Assembly: GCA_902528515.1 (NCBI GenBank)
Contig: CABZTD010000005.1
Coordinates: 29,197 to 93,196 of the forward strand
Source: K189A clade bacterium
GTDB taxonomy: Bacteria > Pseudomonadota > Gammaproteobacteria > Pseudomonadales > Azotimanducaceae
Reading direction: 5' to 3'
Length of the DNA: 64,000 bases
Shown here: positions 8,673-18,822 of the stretch, piece by piece
Layout of the letters: every line of letters starts with the position of its first letter
Position numbering within the stretch: position 1 is the first letter of the stretch
Program-made: the position numbers and the translations under genes
Notes under the pieces: generated by a model
Database searches by the model: none
Told to the model about the DNA's origin: nothing
What the model saw: only the letters and a program-made list of their open reading frames with translations

Positions 8673-9374
8673 CTACCAAGGTAGCCGCTCACCGCTCAGG
8701 CGCAAGAACGCACCGTTATGCTCTGGCTGCAAAGATTCGATCAGTTGTTTCAGGCTGCTTGCACAAGCTGCTGAGGATTGCACAGGTGCCTTACGCGTCT
8801 GAATAAATGCACGTGAGAGGTTCGTTGCTGTGGTTCCGGGATGCACCGCCACAATGGCTGGATTACTGCGCCAGCGCGCGCACTCAATCGCCAAACAGCG
8901 CACGCCCATGTTTAAGGCGGCTTTTGACATTCGGTAGCCGTGCCAGCCGCCGATTCGATTGTCTTCAATACTGCCTACCTGCGCTGACAGAAACGCTGCT
9001 CGCAGGCCGGGCGTGCGCAGCTTCGAAGCCATGGCAGAAAATGCCGTCAGTGGACCAACGGCATTGATCATATAATCACGCTGCAACTTTTCTGCATGCA
9101 ACTGGCGAAGGGATTTCTCTGGCCCGTGATCCGTATAGGCTAGTACACCGGTACAGCAAATCCAACGATCTATGGTGTCTTCAACTTTATCCGCCAGAGC
9201 CTTCACCGACGCAGGATTCGCTAGATCAAGCTGCACCCAACGCACCAAGGGTGAGACGTCACTGACCGCACGATGGTGCGTCGCATAGATCTGTGTTGTT
9301 TCCCGCGCCCCGGCGTAAACTTCTAACAGCGCCCGACCAATGCCGCCGCCTGCACCCAAGATCATGACTTTCAT
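8673..9374 (-). CDS. Short-chain dehydrogenase/reductase (CsgA-like)
   Basis: A 233-residue Rossmann-fold oxidoreductase. The nucleotide-binding glycine motif GAGGGIG is near residues 7-13, the 'INAVGP' segment follows, and the active-site YRMSK (Tyr-x3-Lys) is intact. The chosen start (ATG at 9374) gives the normal MKVMILGAGG opening; a longer frame to 9425 is possible but adds an atypical stretch. Substrate unknown. It is divergent from the HiPIP and MerR genes across a 156-base region that carries an inverted repeat. SDRs of this kind often accompany photolyase/MerR gene groups in marine bacteria. Confidence 0.85.
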   Translation of the reverse strand: MKVMILGAGGGIGRALLEVYAGARETTQIYATHHRAVSDVSPLVRWVQLDLANPASVKALADKVEDTIDRWICCTGVLAYTDHGPEKSLRQLHAEKLQRDYMINAVGPLTAFSAMASKLRTPGLRAAFLSAQVGSIEDNRIGGWHGYRMSKAALNMGVRCLAIECARWRSNPAIVAVHPGTTATNLSRAFIQTRKAPVQSSAACASSLKQLIESLQPEHNGAFLRLSGERLPW

Positions 9375-9451
9375 GAGTTCACCATTTAACAAATTAGACA
9401 TATAAATTAACCAAAACATGGTCAAAGCGCCGTGATAATCAAATTTCCAGC

Positions 9452-9487
9452 TTTTTGTCTAATTTAGAGTTGACTAACTGACAAAAA
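9452..9487. promoter_or_regulatory. Inverted repeat in the SDR / HiPIP divergent promoter region, candidate MerR operator
   Basis: TTTTTGTC (9452-9459) and GACAAAAA (9480-9487) form an inverted repeat with a 20-base spacer. Within it lies an 11-base palindrome TCTAATTTAGA (9458-9468). On the minus strand a promoter TTGTCA-17 bases-TAGACA towards the SDR overlaps the repeat. On the plus strand a TTGACT box (9470-9475) may serve the HiPIP gene. A dyad across a promoter is how MerR-family proteins usually bind; assignment to the regulator at 9888 is inference. Confidence 0.45.
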
Positions 9488-9530
9488 AAGTAGATTTTAC
9501 TTCGACATTTCAATGAGGGAGCCATAACGT

Positions 9531-9854
9531 ATGACTCAATCTAGACGTGATTTTCTAAATACCGGCGTCGCCCTCTGGGCGACAGCCCTAATGCCCAGCG
9601 TCACCGTCGCAGCGGGCCCGCCAGAACTACAAGAGTCGGACCCTATCGCCATTGCGCTTGGTTACAAGAAAGACGCCAACACCGTCGACACGGCCAAGTA
9701 CCCGAAGCGCGCTGGCGCCGCTGGTGCTACTCAGTTCTGCAACAACTGCGCCCTGTACTCTGCAGGCGAGGACGGTTTGGGAGGGTGCACAGCTATTCCT
9801 GGCAAACAAGTTGCGGGCCTCGGTTGGTGTAACGCATGGATACCCACGAGCTAG
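9531..9854 (+). CDS. High-potential iron-sulfur protein (HiPIP)
   Basis: A 107-residue precursor of a periplasmic one-electron carrier with a [4Fe-4S] cluster. A twin-arginine signal (SRRDFL, residues 4-9) exports the folded protein, with cleavage probably after about residue 28. Four cysteines, C70, C73, C86 and C100, show the HiPIP spacing C-x2-C-x12-C-x13-C, and the last lies in the conserved G-W-C. HiPIPs donate electrons to photosynthetic reaction centres, cytochrome oxidases or other enzymes; no such partner is nearby. The MerR regulator follows after 33 bases on the same strand, so the two may be co-transcribed. Confidence 0.93.
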   Translation: MTQSRRDFLNTGVALWATALMPSVTVAAGPPELQESDPIAIALGYKKDANTVDTAKYPKRAGAAGATQFCNNCALYSAGEDGLGGCTAIPGKQVAGLGWCNAWIPTS

Positions 9855-9887
9855 CTAGAAACCCTTTTATCAAACAGGTATAAAAAC

Positions 9888-10820
9888 ATGGAACGACTTA
9901 CAATCGGCGCTGTCGCCAACCTAACTGGCGTACCCACGCACACATTACGTAAATGGGAGAGCAGACATTCCATCGTGACGCCTAATCGAAGCGAGTCGGG
10001 GCGCCGCTTCTACACCAACGAACACGTTCAGAGATTGCTGCTGGTCAAACGTTTGATGGGCGAAGGTCACTCCCTAGCGGAACTTGCGAGACTTAGTAAC
10101 GATGAGCTGGATATTTTGGCAGTTCGTCACGAGCAAAGTCGAGCGGCAAACCATGACGGGGGCGCCGACGTAGTAGGCCTCAATCTCACCACGCTGTTTG
10201 AGCGTGCGAATCCATCGCTTACGCCCTCCTTCAGCGGTTTTTCGCAAACGCTGGAAAAGTGGCTGGATCAAACTCAGCACGTCAAAAACAGTAACCACGG
10301 CACCTTAGTCGTGGAGAGCGATACACTACCAGACACAGTAGTCGAACGCCTCGTGACACTGCGTAACCGGCATTACCAGCGCGTGGTCGTGATCTACGCC
10401 TTCGCGCCGCGACGCATAGAGCAGCTGTTATCATCTCATGGCATTCAGGCAATAAAAGCACCGGCGACGTCGGAAAAAATTCGTTCTTATTTGAACGTCG
10501 ATGCTCCTAAGGCGATAGATATCGATTACCAGGTAGGTGTAAGCGCTTTCGATCCGGAGCAGCTATCACATATCGCAAACATGATGCCAAGCCTCAATTG
10601 CGAGTGCCCCAATCACATCGCCAAACTGCTGATCGACATTAACGGTTTCGAGAAATACTGCATGCAGTGTGTTGAAGACGATCCGTCCCAAGGCGCCTTA
10701 CATACGCAATTGGCAGAGATGACCGCTCATGCGCGATCCATTTTCGAGGCGGCGCTGCGGGCGGTTGCTGTAGCTGACGGACTGGACTTGGAGTCGCTGC
10801 CAACCCAAACCAAGCACTGA
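9888..10820 (+). CDS. MerR-family transcriptional regulator with a C-terminal cysteine cluster
   Basis: A 310-residue regulator. Residues 3-70 form the MerR winged helix (TIGAVANLTGVPTHTLRKWE, then RFYTNEHVQRL). The middle (about 100-215) resembles the cobalamin-binding-like domain found in CarH/LitR-type regulators but lacks a recognisable DxHxxG B12 motif, so it is unlikely to bind B12. The C-terminal part has C238-x-C240-x17-C258-x2-C261. B12-free relatives next to photolyase genes are known from many marine bacteria; no photolyase is present here. It follows the HiPIP gene closely and probably controls the divergent SDR/HiPIP promoters. Confidence 0.82.
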   Translation: MERLTIGAVANLTGVPTHTLRKWESRHSIVTPNRSESGRRFYTNEHVQRLLLVKRLMGEGHSLAELARLSNDELDILAVRHEQSRAANHDGGADVVGLNLTTLFERANPSLTPSFSGFSQTLEKWLDQTQHVKNSNHGTLVVESDTLPDTVVERLVTLRNRHYQRVVVIYAFAPRRIEQLLSSHGIQAIKAPATSEKIRSYLNVDAPKAIDIDYQVGVSAFDPEQLSHIANMMPSLNCECPNHIAKLLIDINGFEKYCMQCVEDDPSQGALHTQLAEMTAHARSIFEAALRAVAVADGLDLESLPTQTKH

Positions 10821-10974
10821 GCAAAACGGGGTGGGCAGACTCTCCACCTCCCCTACAAGTGCAGATTCAGCAACCTTCACTTATACAAATGCAGCGACAA
10901 ACAGCTGCAGCAAAAGAAGGCTCGATACACCGTTTTTAGTTTGTTAAACGCTACCTCGGCGTGCTCAGCCTAGA

Positions 10975-11925
10975 CTAAGGAATCGGCAGATAGCCGTTCT
11001 CTTCGCCTTTAGTAAATACACCCACTGCGTCGTGAGCGTGCAGGCTTTCGTGGTGCTCAATACGCACCCAGAAATCCTGCCAGCGCTGATCTTCACACAG
11101 CGCACCTTTGAGGCGGCGGCCCGCGTCTTCTACAAACATCAGGTTCTTACCATTCAAACGTGCAAATTCCTGCTCATCCTCGCGTTTCACCGCGCTTTGT
11201 ACAGGGGTCTTCAGTGATTCTTCGACGCCGTTGATCAGCTGGGTAATGGGTAGATCTTCCAGGGCGCTGTCAAGGCGAACCAAGATTTTCGCCGTGCTGC
11301 GCTGACTGTGGGGCGTCGCCAAAATACCTTCTTCTGTACCAAGCCAATCTTTAACGGCTTCAATACTGACGTCACCAGCATCGCCAAAGTCTTTCTTGAA
11401 CTGCTCTTGAATTAGTTGGCGAGCCAACGCTGCAGAGCATGGACAGGTAGAGGAATACTGTACTTCGACGGACAGCTCTAAGGCGATCTGGCCCTTGATC
11501 AGGGTGCCCTTGACCATAACCGGGTAGGAGGCCCAGCCAACGTTATCGCTAAGCAGAGCTGGGCGGCGAACAAAGTGATCAAACTCAAACTGCACGAAGG
11601 CGTTGGTGCTAAGATCGTGGTGTGATTCCAACACCGAGCCCAGCAACATTTTCAGACCTGAAGCCGTCAGTGGACGTGTTGCCGCGTGCTCGTCAAGCAA
11701 TAAATAAAGACGCGACATGTGAATGCCCTTGGCCAGGGGGTCTGCCAGATTGACATAGACCTGGATGTTGGCGTGAACGTCTTTCGTCTGTTCCCCGTCT
11801 TTGACTTTGAGCGGTTGGTGAACATTGCTCATGCCAACCCAGTCGAGAGTCGCCTGTGCTTCTGAAAGGGCACGATTGGCAATGTCGGGCATGTTGGGAA
11901 CGGAGATCAGCTTTGCTGTACTCAT
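10975..11925 (-). CDS. folE2: GTP cyclohydrolase I, type IB (FolE2)
   Basis: A 316-residue enzyme that converts GTP to dihydroneopterin triphosphate, the first step of folate and queuosine precursor synthesis. It belongs to the FolE2 (COG1469) type, which replaces or backs up FolE. Diagnostic stretches are VPNMPDIANR near the N-terminus, 'SRLYLLLDEH' and 'SSTCPCSAALARQL', the last carrying the metal-ligand cysteine. It is last in the minus-strand run from purA, 149 bases after the Trm112-like gene. In some bacteria folE2 is a zinc-starvation isozyme under Zur; I see no clear Zur box upstream. Confidence 0.93.
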   Translation of the reverse strand: MSTAKLISVPNMPDIANRALSEAQATLDWVGMSNVHQPLKVKDGEQTKDVHANIQVYVNLADPLAKGIHMSRLYLLLDEHAATRPLTASGLKMLLGSVLESHHDLSTNAFVQFEFDHFVRRPALLSDNVGWASYPVMVKGTLIKGQIALELSVEVQYSSTCPCSAALARQLIQEQFKKDFGDAGDVSIEAVKDWLGTEEGILATPHSQRSTAKILVRLDSALEDLPITQLINGVEESLKTPVQSAVKREDEQEFARLNGKNLMFVEDAGRRLKGALCEDQRWQDFWVRIEHHESLHAHDAVGVFTKGEENGYLPIP

Positions 11926-12074
11926 GATACTTCCTGAAAAATTTTGCGTGTGATTTCAGGCTACGTAGAGATCGGTCAACGTAACGTGAACAATCAAACG
12001 CTCTACTCAGACTCTTTGGTGACTCTGGATTTATCTGCTAAGACCTTGAGCCCTCGGGTAGTCCGCTTTGTGAC

Positions 12075-12263
12075 CTATTGTTTCTGCTGTAGTTCCTCGG
12101 CGCTTAGCTTGCGCGCTTCATCCGGCACCAGCACGGGAATGCCGTCATCGATAGAATACGCCAGCTGGCTCACCGAACACCAAAGCTCCTTGAGCTCACG
12201 TTTGTACACCAAGGGCGCTTTACTGACAGGGCATACCAAGAGTTCGAGCAACTTCGCATCCAT
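12075..12263 (-). CDS. Trm112-family zinc-ribbon-like protein
   Basis: A 62-residue protein of the Trm112/YcaR family: MDAKLLELLVCPVSKAPL at the start, a central LWCSVSQLAYSIDDGIPVLV segment, and a charged C-terminus. Of the usual cysteines, C11 and one near residue 29 remain, so zinc binding is not certain. The start ATG is 4 bases after the purA stop, so it is translated from the same message. In many gammaproteobacteria the homologue lies between lpxK and kdsB, so this place after purA is unusual. Function in bacteria is not well defined; in eukaryotes Trm112 activates methyltransferases. Confidence 0.85.
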   Translation of the reverse strand: MDAKLLELLVCPVSKAPLVYKRELKELWCSVSQLAYSIDDGIPVLVPDEARKLSAEELQQKQ

Positions 12264-12267
12264 CGGC

Positions 12268-13692
<1,425 letters not shown>

Positions 13693-13707
13693 TTAGCTGG
13701 CGTATTA

Positions 13708-14892
13708 CTATGCGTTCGGTGCCGTGTTACCGGGCTGCACTAGCCATCCATCTTGGCCATACACAAGCATGCCGATGCAATCATGTGGCGGTTGCTCATC
13801 CTCAGCAGCCGCCACAATCACACGATGACCCTCGCCTCGCAGCCTGCTGACAAGGCCAGTCAGCTCTGCATAAGGTGCGTCAGCGGTATAGGGCGCAAAG
13901 TAGGCGCCTTGCCTCTGGTATGAGCTGTCCATCAACTGCTTCAGATTAAGATCAAAACCTGTCGCTGCTCGGCCACGACCAAATATGTCTCCAACGCCAT
14001 CGTAGCGCCCACCCTGGGCCAACGCTCTGCCATGCTGCGGATGATAGACGGCGAAGACAGGGCCGTTGTGATAGCCGTATCCAGAAAGCTCGGAGACATC
14101 GATACGCAAATCCACCTGCGGGTAGCGCGCTTTGATAATTGCGGCCAGATCTTTGAGTTCATCCAGCGCGGATAGCACACTTTCTGCCGCGCTGTTCAGA
14201 ACCTTTCCTGCCAATTCTAAAACACCGATGTCGCCCATCAAATCTGGCAACGCGCTCAACATTGCCGCCGTGGACGAATCATCAAGCAACGCGCGAATAT
14301 CGCTGGCGCCCTTGCGCTGGATACAGCTAAAAAGCTCGCCTCGGCGAGCCTCATCTAGCCGACCCTCGGCAAGCAACTGCTCAACCAGGCCTAGGTAGAT
14401 ACCCATGTGCCCGAGCAGCAATACCGGTGTGTGCATATTTGCGACCTTGAGTCCCTCCAGCATCAAGCCAATAACTTCGGCGTCGGCGGCGACGCCGCTA
14501 GCTCCAAACATTTCCGCGCCGGCTTTAAGTGGTACTCTGGAAGCTTGGTTGCCATGTGGTTTAGCGAATACGACAGGGCCAGCGTAGCAGTAGCGCTGCA
14601 CGTTATCGCTGCGCAAACTATGAGCATCGACGCGCACTGCTTGTGAGGTCATGTCTGCCCGCACACCCAGTTGACGGCCACTGTCCTGATCGACCACTTT
14701 GAGCGTTTGCAGATCGAGATCTTCGCCGCTGCCTACCAACAGGGCATCGAGGTATTCGATCACCGGTGGTTCCAAGTAGTCATATCCCCACCGGTCAAAT
14801 ACGTCCAAAACCCTGCGCCGCAATTGCTCGAGCTGCCACGCCCCGGGCGGCAGGACCTCATCCACCCCCTTGGGCAACCTCCAGTAGGTCAT
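13708..14892 (-). CDS. hisZ: ATP phosphoribosyltransferase regulatory subunit HisZ
   Basis: A 394-residue paralogue of histidyl-tRNA synthetase that lacks tRNA charging and activates the short form of HisG in histidine synthesis. 'RLPKGVDEVLPPGAWQLEQLRR' opens the class II fold; 'VRADMTSQAVRVDAH' and 'RYCYAGPVVF' are conserved in HisZ. The C-terminal anticodon-binding domain of HisRS is missing, as expected. Its presence predicts a short HisG elsewhere. The ATG at 14892 gives the usual N-terminus. It sits between hflC and purA, the known position in Pseudomonas-like genomes. Confidence 0.94.
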   Translation of the reverse strand: MTYWRLPKGVDEVLPPGAWQLEQLRRRVLDVFDRWGYDYLEPPVIEYLDALLVGSGEDLDLQTLKVVDQDSGRQLGVRADMTSQAVRVDAHSLRSDNVQRYCYAGPVVFAKPHGNQASRVPLKAGAEMFGASGVAADAEVIGLMLEGLKVANMHTPVLLLGHMGIYLGLVEQLLAEGRLDEARRGELFSCIQRKGASDIRALLDDSSTAAMLSALPDLMGDIGVLELAGKVLNSAAESVLSALDELKDLAAIIKARYPQVDLRIDVSELSGYGYHNGPVFAVYHPQHGRALAQGGRYDGVGDIFGRGRAATGFDLNLKQLMDSSYQRQGAYFAPYTADAPYAELTGLVSRLRGEGHRVIVAAAEDEQPPHDCIGMLVYGQDGWLVQPGNTAPNA

Positions 14893-14931
14893 CGATTTAC
14901 CGCCAGCGTTTCTAAGCAAATATTGCGACGA

Positions 14932-15804
14932 TCACTTCGTGGAACCGCTTTCGAGATACTTAAAAAAATCACTGTCGGGATCCAGCACCAGAAGGTCGCC
15001 TTTATCCTTAAAAACTTCGCCGTAGGCGTTAATGCTTCGATAAAAGCCATAGAACTCGGGATCCTGACTGTAAGCGCTCGCATAGATTTCAGCCGCCATG
15101 GCGTCTCCATCGCCTCGCAGGCGTTCGCTCTCGCGATACGCTTCTGCCTCAATAACTACCGAATCACGATCAGCTTTGGCGCGAATTGCTAACGCCTGCT
15201 CTTGTCCCTCGGCTCGATATTGCCGTGCTTCGATTTCACGCTCTGAGTTCATACGCTCGTACACCGTGGTGGAAACCTCTGAAGGTAAATCGATTTTCTT
15301 TACTCGCACGTCTACCACCTCGAGTCCCACAGATTCCCGCATTACAGTATCCAAATCCTTGCGCAGCTCGGCCATCAATTGATCACGTTGGCCAGAAATG
15401 ACCTCATACATTTCCCGACGGCTGATCTGGTTACGCAGGCCTTCATTTACGCGCTCAGAGAGCAGACGCTGAGCGCGGCGTTCATCAAACGATGTGCCTG
15501 TATAGAAACGCTCGATATCCGCCACCCGCCACTTTACGAAGGAATCTACAATTAGCGGTTTCTTTTCCAGGGTGTAATACGTTTCACCCTGAGAATCTAA
15601 AGTAAGTACACGAGCGTCAAACTTTTTGACTTCTTGAGCAATCGGCAGCTTGAAATGCAGACCAGGCTTAATCTCTGCGTCAATAAGATTACCGAACTCA
15701 AGCAAGATGGCTTTTTCGGTTTCCATTACGCGATAGGCCGACTGATTCAGCAAACCGAAACCAATCAGCAAAAATGCTGCAACAAGAAACGTTTTCATCG
15801 GCAT
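14932..15804 (-). CDS. hflC: Membrane protease modulator HflC
   Basis: A 290-residue stomatin/prohibitin-family protein. One N-terminal membrane segment (about residues 5-22) is followed by the SPFH/band-7 domain ('AILLEFGNL', 'GLHFKLP', 'RVADIERFY') and a coiled-coil region rich in Glu, Arg and Ala. With HflK it forms a large periplasmic assembly that surrounds and tunes the FtsH protease. AAGGAGA precedes the start. The gene follows hflK after 47 bases. Confidence 0.96.
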   Translation of the reverse strand: MPMKTFLVAAFLLIGFGLLNQSAYRVMETEKAILLEFGNLIDAEIKPGLHFKLPIAQEVKKFDARVLTLDSQGETYYTLEKKPLIVDSFVKWRVADIERFYTGTSFDERRAQRLLSERVNEGLRNQISRREMYEVISGQRDQLMAELRKDLDTVMRESVGLEVVDVRVKKIDLPSEVSTTVYERMNSEREIEARQYRAEGQEQALAIRAKADRDSVVIEAEAYRESERLRGDGDAMAAEIYASAYSQDPEFYGFYRSINAYGEVFKDKGDLLVLDPDSDFFKYLESGSTK

Positions 15805-15851
15805 TTTTTCTTTCTCCTTTACTCGCTTTTAGCGTTTATCGCTACGACGAT

Positions 15852-17000
15852 CTATTGGTTTGGTCGGCCTCGAGTGTTGCTCGTGCGGCTGGCGCCAAGG
15901 TCACGCCGCAGCTGCTCTAAATCTCGACGCAGGTTTTGAATATCCGTAGTGCCATTGACCGTCGTGGTCGCCTGCCCAAGCTTGTCCAGCGGCAGGTACA
16001 TCATATTGTTACCGCCTTCCACATCGATCATCACTTTGCTGGAGTTCTTAAACACATTTTCCATGGCATCGATATAAAGGCGATCCCTTGTTACTTGCTT
16101 GGCTTGTGAATACTCCGCCAGCAACTTTTCGAAACGTTGAGCCTCACCCTCGGAGCGAGCTACTACTCGATCTCGATAACCCTGAGCTTCCTCCAACTGG
16201 CGCTGAGCTCGGCCCCGCGCCTCCGGTACGACCTGTTGAGCATAGGCAGTCGCCTGGTTAATGAACTTTTGTTGGTCCTCCTTCGCCTTTTGCACATCAT
16301 TAAAGGCATCTTGAACCTGAATGGGTGGCGCACTGCGATCGATATTTACCTTGGTAACATCGATACCGGCACCATAGCTTTGCAGGTACTGCTGCAACCG
16401 GGCCTGCACTTCAATAGCAATAGCCTCTCGACCGTCTGTAATCACTTCGTCCATGCTCGCAGACCCGACTACGTGGCGCAGCGCACTCTCTGTGGCCTGA
16501 GCCAAGCTATCACGTGGTTCACGAACGTTGATCACAAAATTTGAGGCGCTGTCGATCACCCACTGCACAGTGAGACTTACGTCAACGATGTTTTCATCTT
16601 CGGTCAGCATCAGCGCCTGATGGCTGTGCGACTGAACTTGGGTGACGTTGACGGAGGTCCTTTCGTCTATAATCGGGGGATTCCAGTGCAAGCCCGGCCC
16701 TACTTCCTCGGGCAGCGCCTGACCAAATCGAAAGATGACAACGCGCTCTTGCTCATCGACTTGGTACACACCGGCAAAGGCATAGAGGCCAAGCGCCAGA
16801 ACCACAAATAGGCTGATCGAGCTACGCGATAGCTTGCTACCAGAACCGCCTTTATCCCCGCCACCTCCGCCGCCAAACATGCCTGACAGTTGGCCTTGGA
16901 GTTTACGGATCGCTTCATCAAGATCTGGCGGACCATCATTTTTATTGCCGCGATTTCCCCAGGGGTCTTTATCACCACCGCCGGATTCATTCCACGCCAT
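15852..17000 (-). CDS. hflK: Membrane protease modulator HflK
   Basis: A 382-residue partner of HflC. The hydrophilic N-terminus carries WGNRG and a glycine run near residues 41-54, as usual for HflK. One membrane segment (about 60-80) follows, then the SPFH domain ('VVIFRFGQALPEEVGPGLHWNPP') and an Ala/Gln/Glu-rich coiled coil. GGAG lies 8 bases before the ATG. Adjacent to hflX and hflC in the standard order. Confidence 0.96.
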   Translation of the reverse strand: MAWNESGGGDKDPWGNRGNKNDGPPDLDEAIRKLQGQLSGMFGGGGGGDKGGSGSKLSRSSISLFVVLALGLYAFAGVYQVDEQERVVIFRFGQALPEEVGPGLHWNPPIIDERTSVNVTQVQSHSHQALMLTEDENIVDVSLTVQWVIDSASNFVINVREPRDSLAQATESALRHVVGSASMDEVITDGREAIAIEVQARLQQYLQSYGAGIDVTKVNIDRSAPPIQVQDAFNDVQKAKEDQQKFINQATAYAQQVVPEARGRAQRQLEEAQGYRDRVVARSEGEAQRFEKLLAEYSQAKQVTRDRLYIDAMENVFKNSSKVMIDVEGGNNMMYLPLDKLGQATTTVNGTTDIQNLRRDLEQLRRDLGASRTSNTRGRPNQ

Positions 17001-17165
17001 AGGTTTACTCCGAAAGTTGATTCAATAGTTTGGACGACTCACAGGCTTAGAGCATGCACCCTCTTCCGTAAAGTGCGCGTGAGTTTCCCTTGCTGGCTTA
17101 GCCATTGTAGTGCCTGTCATACATTCTTTTTTGGTTTTTCGGCTTATCGCCATGATTTTAGCGAG

Positions 17166-18434
17166 TTAGTGCGCAGTCTCGACATGCACCCGTCGCTGAC
17201 GTATTTGACCCAGAAGTTTGTCGTCCGCTCGTACTGTAAGCCTCACGCTACCATCTGTCAGCAATGTTTCGTCGAGCACTGCACCGGATTGATACAACCA
17301 GGCGCGATTCCTGCCGTCCCTCGCACTTAGCACCACTTGGTGCGGTGCCACAACCCCGAGCGCTGTACCGATACTGTCGAGCAGTTGAATAATGCCCTGA
17401 CCGGTCAATGCTGACACCAAGGTCGTGTTACCGAGCATGGTGCGCAGTTCTGTGTCCATCAAGTCTACCTTGTTGACGGCAATTAGGGTCGGCACTTCTC
17501 CGGCTCCGATTTCATCCAGCACCGCCTGTACTTGTTCAATACGATCCTCATGCAAAGGGTCCGAGCCATCTACCACATGCAATAACAGGTCAGAGTGTAC
17601 GACCTCTTCCAAAGTGGCCTTGAAGGCCTCCACTAGGGCATGAGGTAAGGCGCTTACAAAACCGACAGTATCCGTCATCACCACATTGCCGGCCCCAGGC
17701 ACCTCGATCTTCCGTGTGGTCGGATCAAGCGTGGCAAACAGCAAATCTTGCGCAAAAACGTCGGCTTGAGTGATAGCGTTAAACAATGTGCTCTTGCCCG
17801 CATTCGTATAGCCTACAAGCGAAACGGTGGGGGTACCCTGGCGGTTTCGGCTGCGTCTGTTTTGCTGGCGGCGGCGCGCGACGTTCTGCAGCTTTTGTTC
17901 AGTCCCCTTCACACGAGCAGATAACATACGCTGATCCAACTCGATCTGCTTTTCGCCCGCTCCGCGCATTCCGATACCGCCCTTTTGTCGGTCAAGGTGC
18001 GTCCAGCCCCTCACTAGCCGGGTTTGCGCATGCTTTAGCTGAGCAAGCTCGACCTGCAGCTGGCCCTCGTGGCTGCGGGCACGCTCAGCAAATATCGTCA
18101 GAATCAATTCCGTTCGCGTGATCAAGCGGCAATTAAGCGCTTGCTCGAGATTTCGTTGCTGGCCCGGAGATAATTCGTGATTGATCAAGATCAAAGATGC
18201 GCCAGCCCACTGCAGCACTGCTTTGAGATCGTCCACCTTGCCACTGCCCACGAACCAACGCGGATGCGGTGAGCTGCGCTTGGCGCTGGCAACGTGCACT
18301 ACATCGATTTGCGCTGAGCGCGCCAGTTCGGCGAACTCAGCTTGGTCTGGATTATCTTTACCGTGCACCTCGACGTGCAAAAGCACGGCCTTGTCGCCAG
18401 ATTCTGGTCGCTCAAACAGCATGGGTAGTGGCAT
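17166..18434 (-). CDS. hflX: Ribosome-associated GTPase HflX
   Basis: A 422-residue GTPase that splits stalled ribosomes under stress. The N-terminal HflX domain ends in a long basic linker ('GGIGMRGAGEKQIELD'), followed by the G domain: G1 GYTNAGKSTLF, G3 DTVGF and G4 NKVDLMD. Length is normal. It lies between hfq and hflK, with 142 bases to hfq and 165 to hflK, so each may have extra promoters. Confidence 0.96.
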   Translation of the reverse strand: MPLPMLFERPESGDKAVLLHVEVHGKDNPDQAEFAELARSAQIDVVHVASAKRSSPHPRWFVGSGKVDDLKAVLQWAGASLILINHELSPGQQRNLEQALNCRLITRTELILTIFAERARSHEGQLQVELAQLKHAQTRLVRGWTHLDRQKGGIGMRGAGEKQIELDQRMLSARVKGTEQKLQNVARRRQQNRRSRNRQGTPTVSLVGYTNAGKSTLFNAITQADVFAQDLLFATLDPTTRKIEVPGAGNVVMTDTVGFVSALPHALVEAFKATLEEVVHSDLLLHVVDGSDPLHEDRIEQVQAVLDEIGAGEVPTLIAVNKVDLMDTELRTMLGNTTLVSALTGQGIIQLLDSIGTALGVVAPHQVVLSARDGRNRAWLYQSGAVLDETLLTDGSVRLTVRADDKLLGQIRQRRVHVETAH

Positions 18435-18576
18435 TAAGGCTCGTTTTCATCAGTCCACTGTGCTGTCTATTCCGCTATTTTCAAGGGGACCGATGCCAGA
18501 CTGTTTTGGGGGTTTCTGCTCGTCGACGCTGTGACAGCTACGCCCGTAATTGACGAGTACCCGACGATAGTGGAGG

Positions 18577-18822
18577 CTATTGCAAATCGCTCTCACTAAT
18601 CGCCACGTTGCGTGCGGGCACCACTGTTGAAATACCGTGCTTGTATACAATTTGACTCACCGTATTCTTCAGCAGAATTACAAATTGATCGAAGGACTCG
18701 ATTTGCCCCTGCAACTTAATACCATTAACGAGAAAGATCGAAACAGGCACTTTTTCGCGGCGCAAAGCGTTAAGAAAGGGGTCTTGTAGGCCATGACCCT
18801 TTGAGACGTTATCAGAATTCAT
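18577..18822 (-). CDS. hfq: RNA chaperone Hfq
   Basis: An 81-residue Sm-like protein that pairs small RNAs with mRNAs. The opening [19 protein letters not shown] and the Sm1 strand '[19 protein letters not shown]' are nearly identical to those of other gammaproteobacteria. The Sm2 motif [10 protein letters not shown] is intact. The C-terminal tail is very short, ending soon after the Sm core, as in Pseudomonas Hfq. Upstream is a 320-base gap that probably holds its own promoter. Confidence 0.98.
   Translation of the reverse strand: MNSDNVSKGHGLQDPFLNALRREKVPVSIFLVNGIKLQGQIESFDQFVILLKNTVSQIVYKHGISTVVPARNVAISESDLQ

Noticed and set aside
10825..10855. GGGGTGG...CCACCTCCCC as a terminator after the MerR gene
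   Set aside because: Pairing is imperfect and no T-run follows. It could act as one but support is too weak to list.
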